A DNA stretch of 64,000 bases from assembly GCF_014396385.1 (NCBI RefSeq), contig NZ_CP060716.1, forward strand, positions 2,046,001 through 2,110,000, given 5' to 3'. The DNA is from Leucobacter denitrificans (lineage in GTDB: Bacteria > Actinomycetota > Actinomycetes > Actinomycetales > Microbacteriaceae). Of this stretch, positions 62,429 to 64,000 are shown piece by piece. The notes under the pieces were generated by a model. That model ran no database searches. It was not told the origin of the DNA and was given only the letters and a program-made list of their open reading frames with translations. The position numbers and the translations under genes were made by a program. The number at the start of each line of letters is the position of its first letter. Within the stretch, counting starts at the first letter, position 1.

Positions 62429-63517
62429 CTACAGCACCACGTCGTGCCCTGTTTTTCCGCGCACGCGATCACCCGAGAGCCACCGGAGCCAGACGAGGTC
62501 CGAGTCGCGCTCGAGTATGAGTGCTCGTATGAGCAGTGTGAGTGGGATCGCGAGAATCGCGCCGAGCGGTCCAATGATGAAGGTCCAGAACAGAACTGAC
62601 GCGAAGCTCAGGGTGAGGCTCAGGCTCACGGCATCGCTCACAAACTTCGGCTGAATGAGCACCTGCAGCAGCACGTTGGCAACCGAGTACACCACGATCA
62701 CGCCGACCATGAGCGGAACCCCGCCAACCACAAGGGCGAGGATCATGGGTGGCACCAGTCCAAGGATGAAGCCGATGTTTGGCACGAAGTTCGTGACAAA
62801 GGCGAGAATCGCCCACACCAGTGGCGCAGGAACCCCCATGATCGCGAGGGCGACTCCATCGACCGCGGCAACGAGTAGACCGAAAGCTGCGTTCACTACG
62901 TAGTACCTGCGAACACTGCTGTTGAACTTGCCAATTTTGCGGGCGCGGGGTGCAGAGTCTGGGCCGAACTCGTGTGAGGCACGATTGAATCTCGCAGCGT
63001 CTGCCGCCATGAAGATCGCGTAAGCAAAGATGAAGAAGAGTGCTGCGAACACCCCAATGATTCCGCCTCCGAGCGACGTCGCGTAGCCAATGAGTTTTGC
63101 GGGGGTGAGGTACGCGAGGGCAGCGTCAGAGACCTGGGCGTCGAGCCCAAAGGTTGCGAGCCACTCAAGGGTATTGTTCGCGGTGTCGCGCAGATCTGGA
63201 GCAAACGCGATGACGAGCTGAGTGAACTCGGTGGTGGCCCACGCGAGCATTCCCGCGAGTACGAGCAGGATCGCCCAGGAGACCGCAATGACGATGGTGG
63301 TCGAGATCCAACTCGGCAACCCAGCCCGGTCGAGTGGGCGCCTGATGGGATTGCAAATAATCACAATGACGGCCGCGATTGCGAGTGGGCCGATGATGTC
63401 TCTCGCTTAGGAAACCCCTGCCAGTACGATCACCGAGGCTGCAAGCCCGAGAAGTACTGCGAGTGCAGACGTGATGCCACGCTCAGTTGAGGGGCCGTGC
63501 TTCATCGCGGAATCCAT
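62429..63517 (-). pseudogene. AI-2E family transporter (second copy), interrupted by in-frame stop
   Basis: From ATG 63517 the frame encodes MDSAMKHGPSTERGITSALA and the first membrane helix, ending GVS at TAA (63407-63409). It then continues in the same frame as ARDIIGPLAIAAVIVIICNP and on through a complete AI-2E-type protein (LVPPMILALVVGGVPLMVG, LIQPKFVSDAVSLSLTLS) to 62429. Read through, the length is 362 residues, normal for the family. A restart at GTG 63364 would drop the first helix. One base change explains the stop. It lies next to luxS and the nucleosidase-like gene. Confidence 0.8.
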
Positions 63518-63533
63518 AGGCCCAGCGTAGTGG

Positions 63534-64000
63534 CTACACCCACTTTGGCTTCGGAGGCTGCCAATTGGCGATTTTCTCAAACAGCTCGTCAGTGCTCGTC
63601 GCGACGATGAGCGAGTCACGTGCGACAGGTGTCGAGAACCCTGAATCGACCATGTGGTCGATCATGCTGATGAGCGGCTGCCAGTACCCGTCGATGTCGA
63701 ACAGGGCGACGGGTTTGGTATGAATCCCGAGTGTGACCCAGGTCCACACCTCGAAGAGCTCTTCGAGCGTTCCCGGGCCGCCTGGCAATGCGACGAACGC
63801 ATCGGTAAGGGCGGCCATGCGCTGCTTTCGCTCGGTCATCGTGCGCACGACCTCGAGTCGCGTCAGGCCCTCGTGCCCCGTCTCGCCGTTGATGAGCGCT
63901 TCGGTAATCACCCCGAATGCGTTTCCGCTTGACTCGAGCACGCCATCGGCAACGGCGCCCATGAGCCCTACTTTTCCACCGCCGTAGACAAGCTCGATTC
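63534..64000 (-). CDS. LOG-family protein (cytokinin riboside 5'-monophosphate phosphoribohydrolase-like), partial
   Basis: The 5' end is beyond the window; about 155 residues are visible. LVYGGGKVGLMGAVADGV at the window edge and the family motif LPGGPGTLEELFEVWTW near the middle identify a LOG (lysine-decarboxylase-like fold) protein. Members hydrolyse nucleoside 5'-monophosphates, usually AMP or cytokinin ribotides, to base and ribose-5-phosphate. Many frames start at an internal ATG (63962), but the conserved GGG motif upstream shows the gene continues out of the window. 16 bp separate it from the AI-2E-type gene. Confidence 0.88.
   Translation of the reverse strand, partial: IELVYGGGKVGLMGAVADGVLESSGNAFGVITEALINGETGHEGLTRLEVVRTMTERKQRMAALTDAFVALPGGPGTLEELFEVWTWVTLGIHTKPVALFDIDGYWQPLISMIDHMVDSGFSTPVARDSLIVATSTDELFEKIANWQPPKPKWV

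Noticed and set aside
1..64000. GTGGATC as a replication-polarity (KOPS-type) signal
   Set aside because: Copies are almost equal on the two strands over 64 kb, whereas such signals are strongly skewed.
1..64000. CRISPR arrays, tRNA or rRNA genes, prophage or insertion sequences
   Set aside because: No regularly spaced repeats, cloverleaf-like segments in the gaps, or transposase/integrase frames were seen.

Overview
The window is high-GC actinobacterial chromosome. Its gene content points to a Microbacteriaceae-type organism, possibly Leucobacter-like; the genus is inference. Mycothiol chemistry (mycothiol S-conjugate amidase, mycoredoxin) and actinobacterial families (DUF3027, DUF4307, XPB-type helicase with its helicase-associated partner, a DUF4011 helicase-like protein, a GlpR/SepX-like membrane protein) support this. 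Most of the window is compact housekeeping DNA with many ATGA start/stop overlaps, GTG and TTG starts and few gaps over 150 bp. I saw no rRNA, tRNA, CRISPR, prophage or insertion sequence.

Layout. 1-3716: end of an unknown gene, a small membrane protein, an FAD oxidoreductase/cupin pair and a uracil/xanthine permease. 3755-7558: a 1267-residue DUF4011-type superfamily I helicase relative whose Walker A lysine and Walker B glutamate are both missing. 7565-11393: FmdB zinc ribbon, 5-formyltetrahydrofolate cyclo-ligase, galU, a RimJ-like acetyltransferase and a GlpR/SepX-like membrane protein. 11458-16299: leftward set of a LuxR-type ATPase regulator, an OmpR-type response regulator and a histidine kinase. 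16629-23134: sortase-assembled pilus locus (VWA tip pilin, backbone pilin, class C sortase), lower in GC than its surroundings and apparently acquired. 23302-28152: XPB helicase operon, cold-shock-domain protein and DUF3027 protein. 28038-34140: ABC-F ATPase, purF, purM, ispF, ispD. 34254-43831: translation block nusA-ylxR-infB, rbfA, mutY, truB, ribF. 44022-53994: SNF2-type helicase, phosphofructokinase, mycoredoxin, phosphate transporter, aldehyde dehydrogenase, AI-2E-type protein, threonine dehydratase, greA. 54164-59398: DUF4307, mca, recQ, hemolysin III family, cis-prenyltransferase. 59408-64000: a group around S-adenosylhomocysteine recycling (amidohydrolase/deaminase, luxS, nucleosidase-like protein) followed by a second AI-2E-type gene and a LOG-family gene.

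Three genes are interrupted in this copy: the backbone pilin (one base missing in or near a G5 run between signal peptide and mature protein), the deaminase (one base missing near 59985) and the second AI-2E-type gene (in-frame TAA at 63407-63409). Each is restored to normal family length by one change, so sequencing error, phase variation and real decay all remain open.

The most unusual whole-window signal is the 7-mer GTGGATC and its complement GATCCAC. By eye I count about 74 copies, roughly equal on the two strands and in several reading frames, against about 8 expected from base composition. Some copies form palindromes, and one inverted pair makes a terminator-like hairpin. The motif is sparse in the pilus locus. 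It behaves like a Chi-type or uptake-type genome signature. Other structured DNA includes a 134-bp hairpin-rich segment bounded by 13-bp direct repeats between ilvA and greA, a hairpin abutting the infB ribosome-binding site, and a strong hairpin between the backbone pilin and its sortase.
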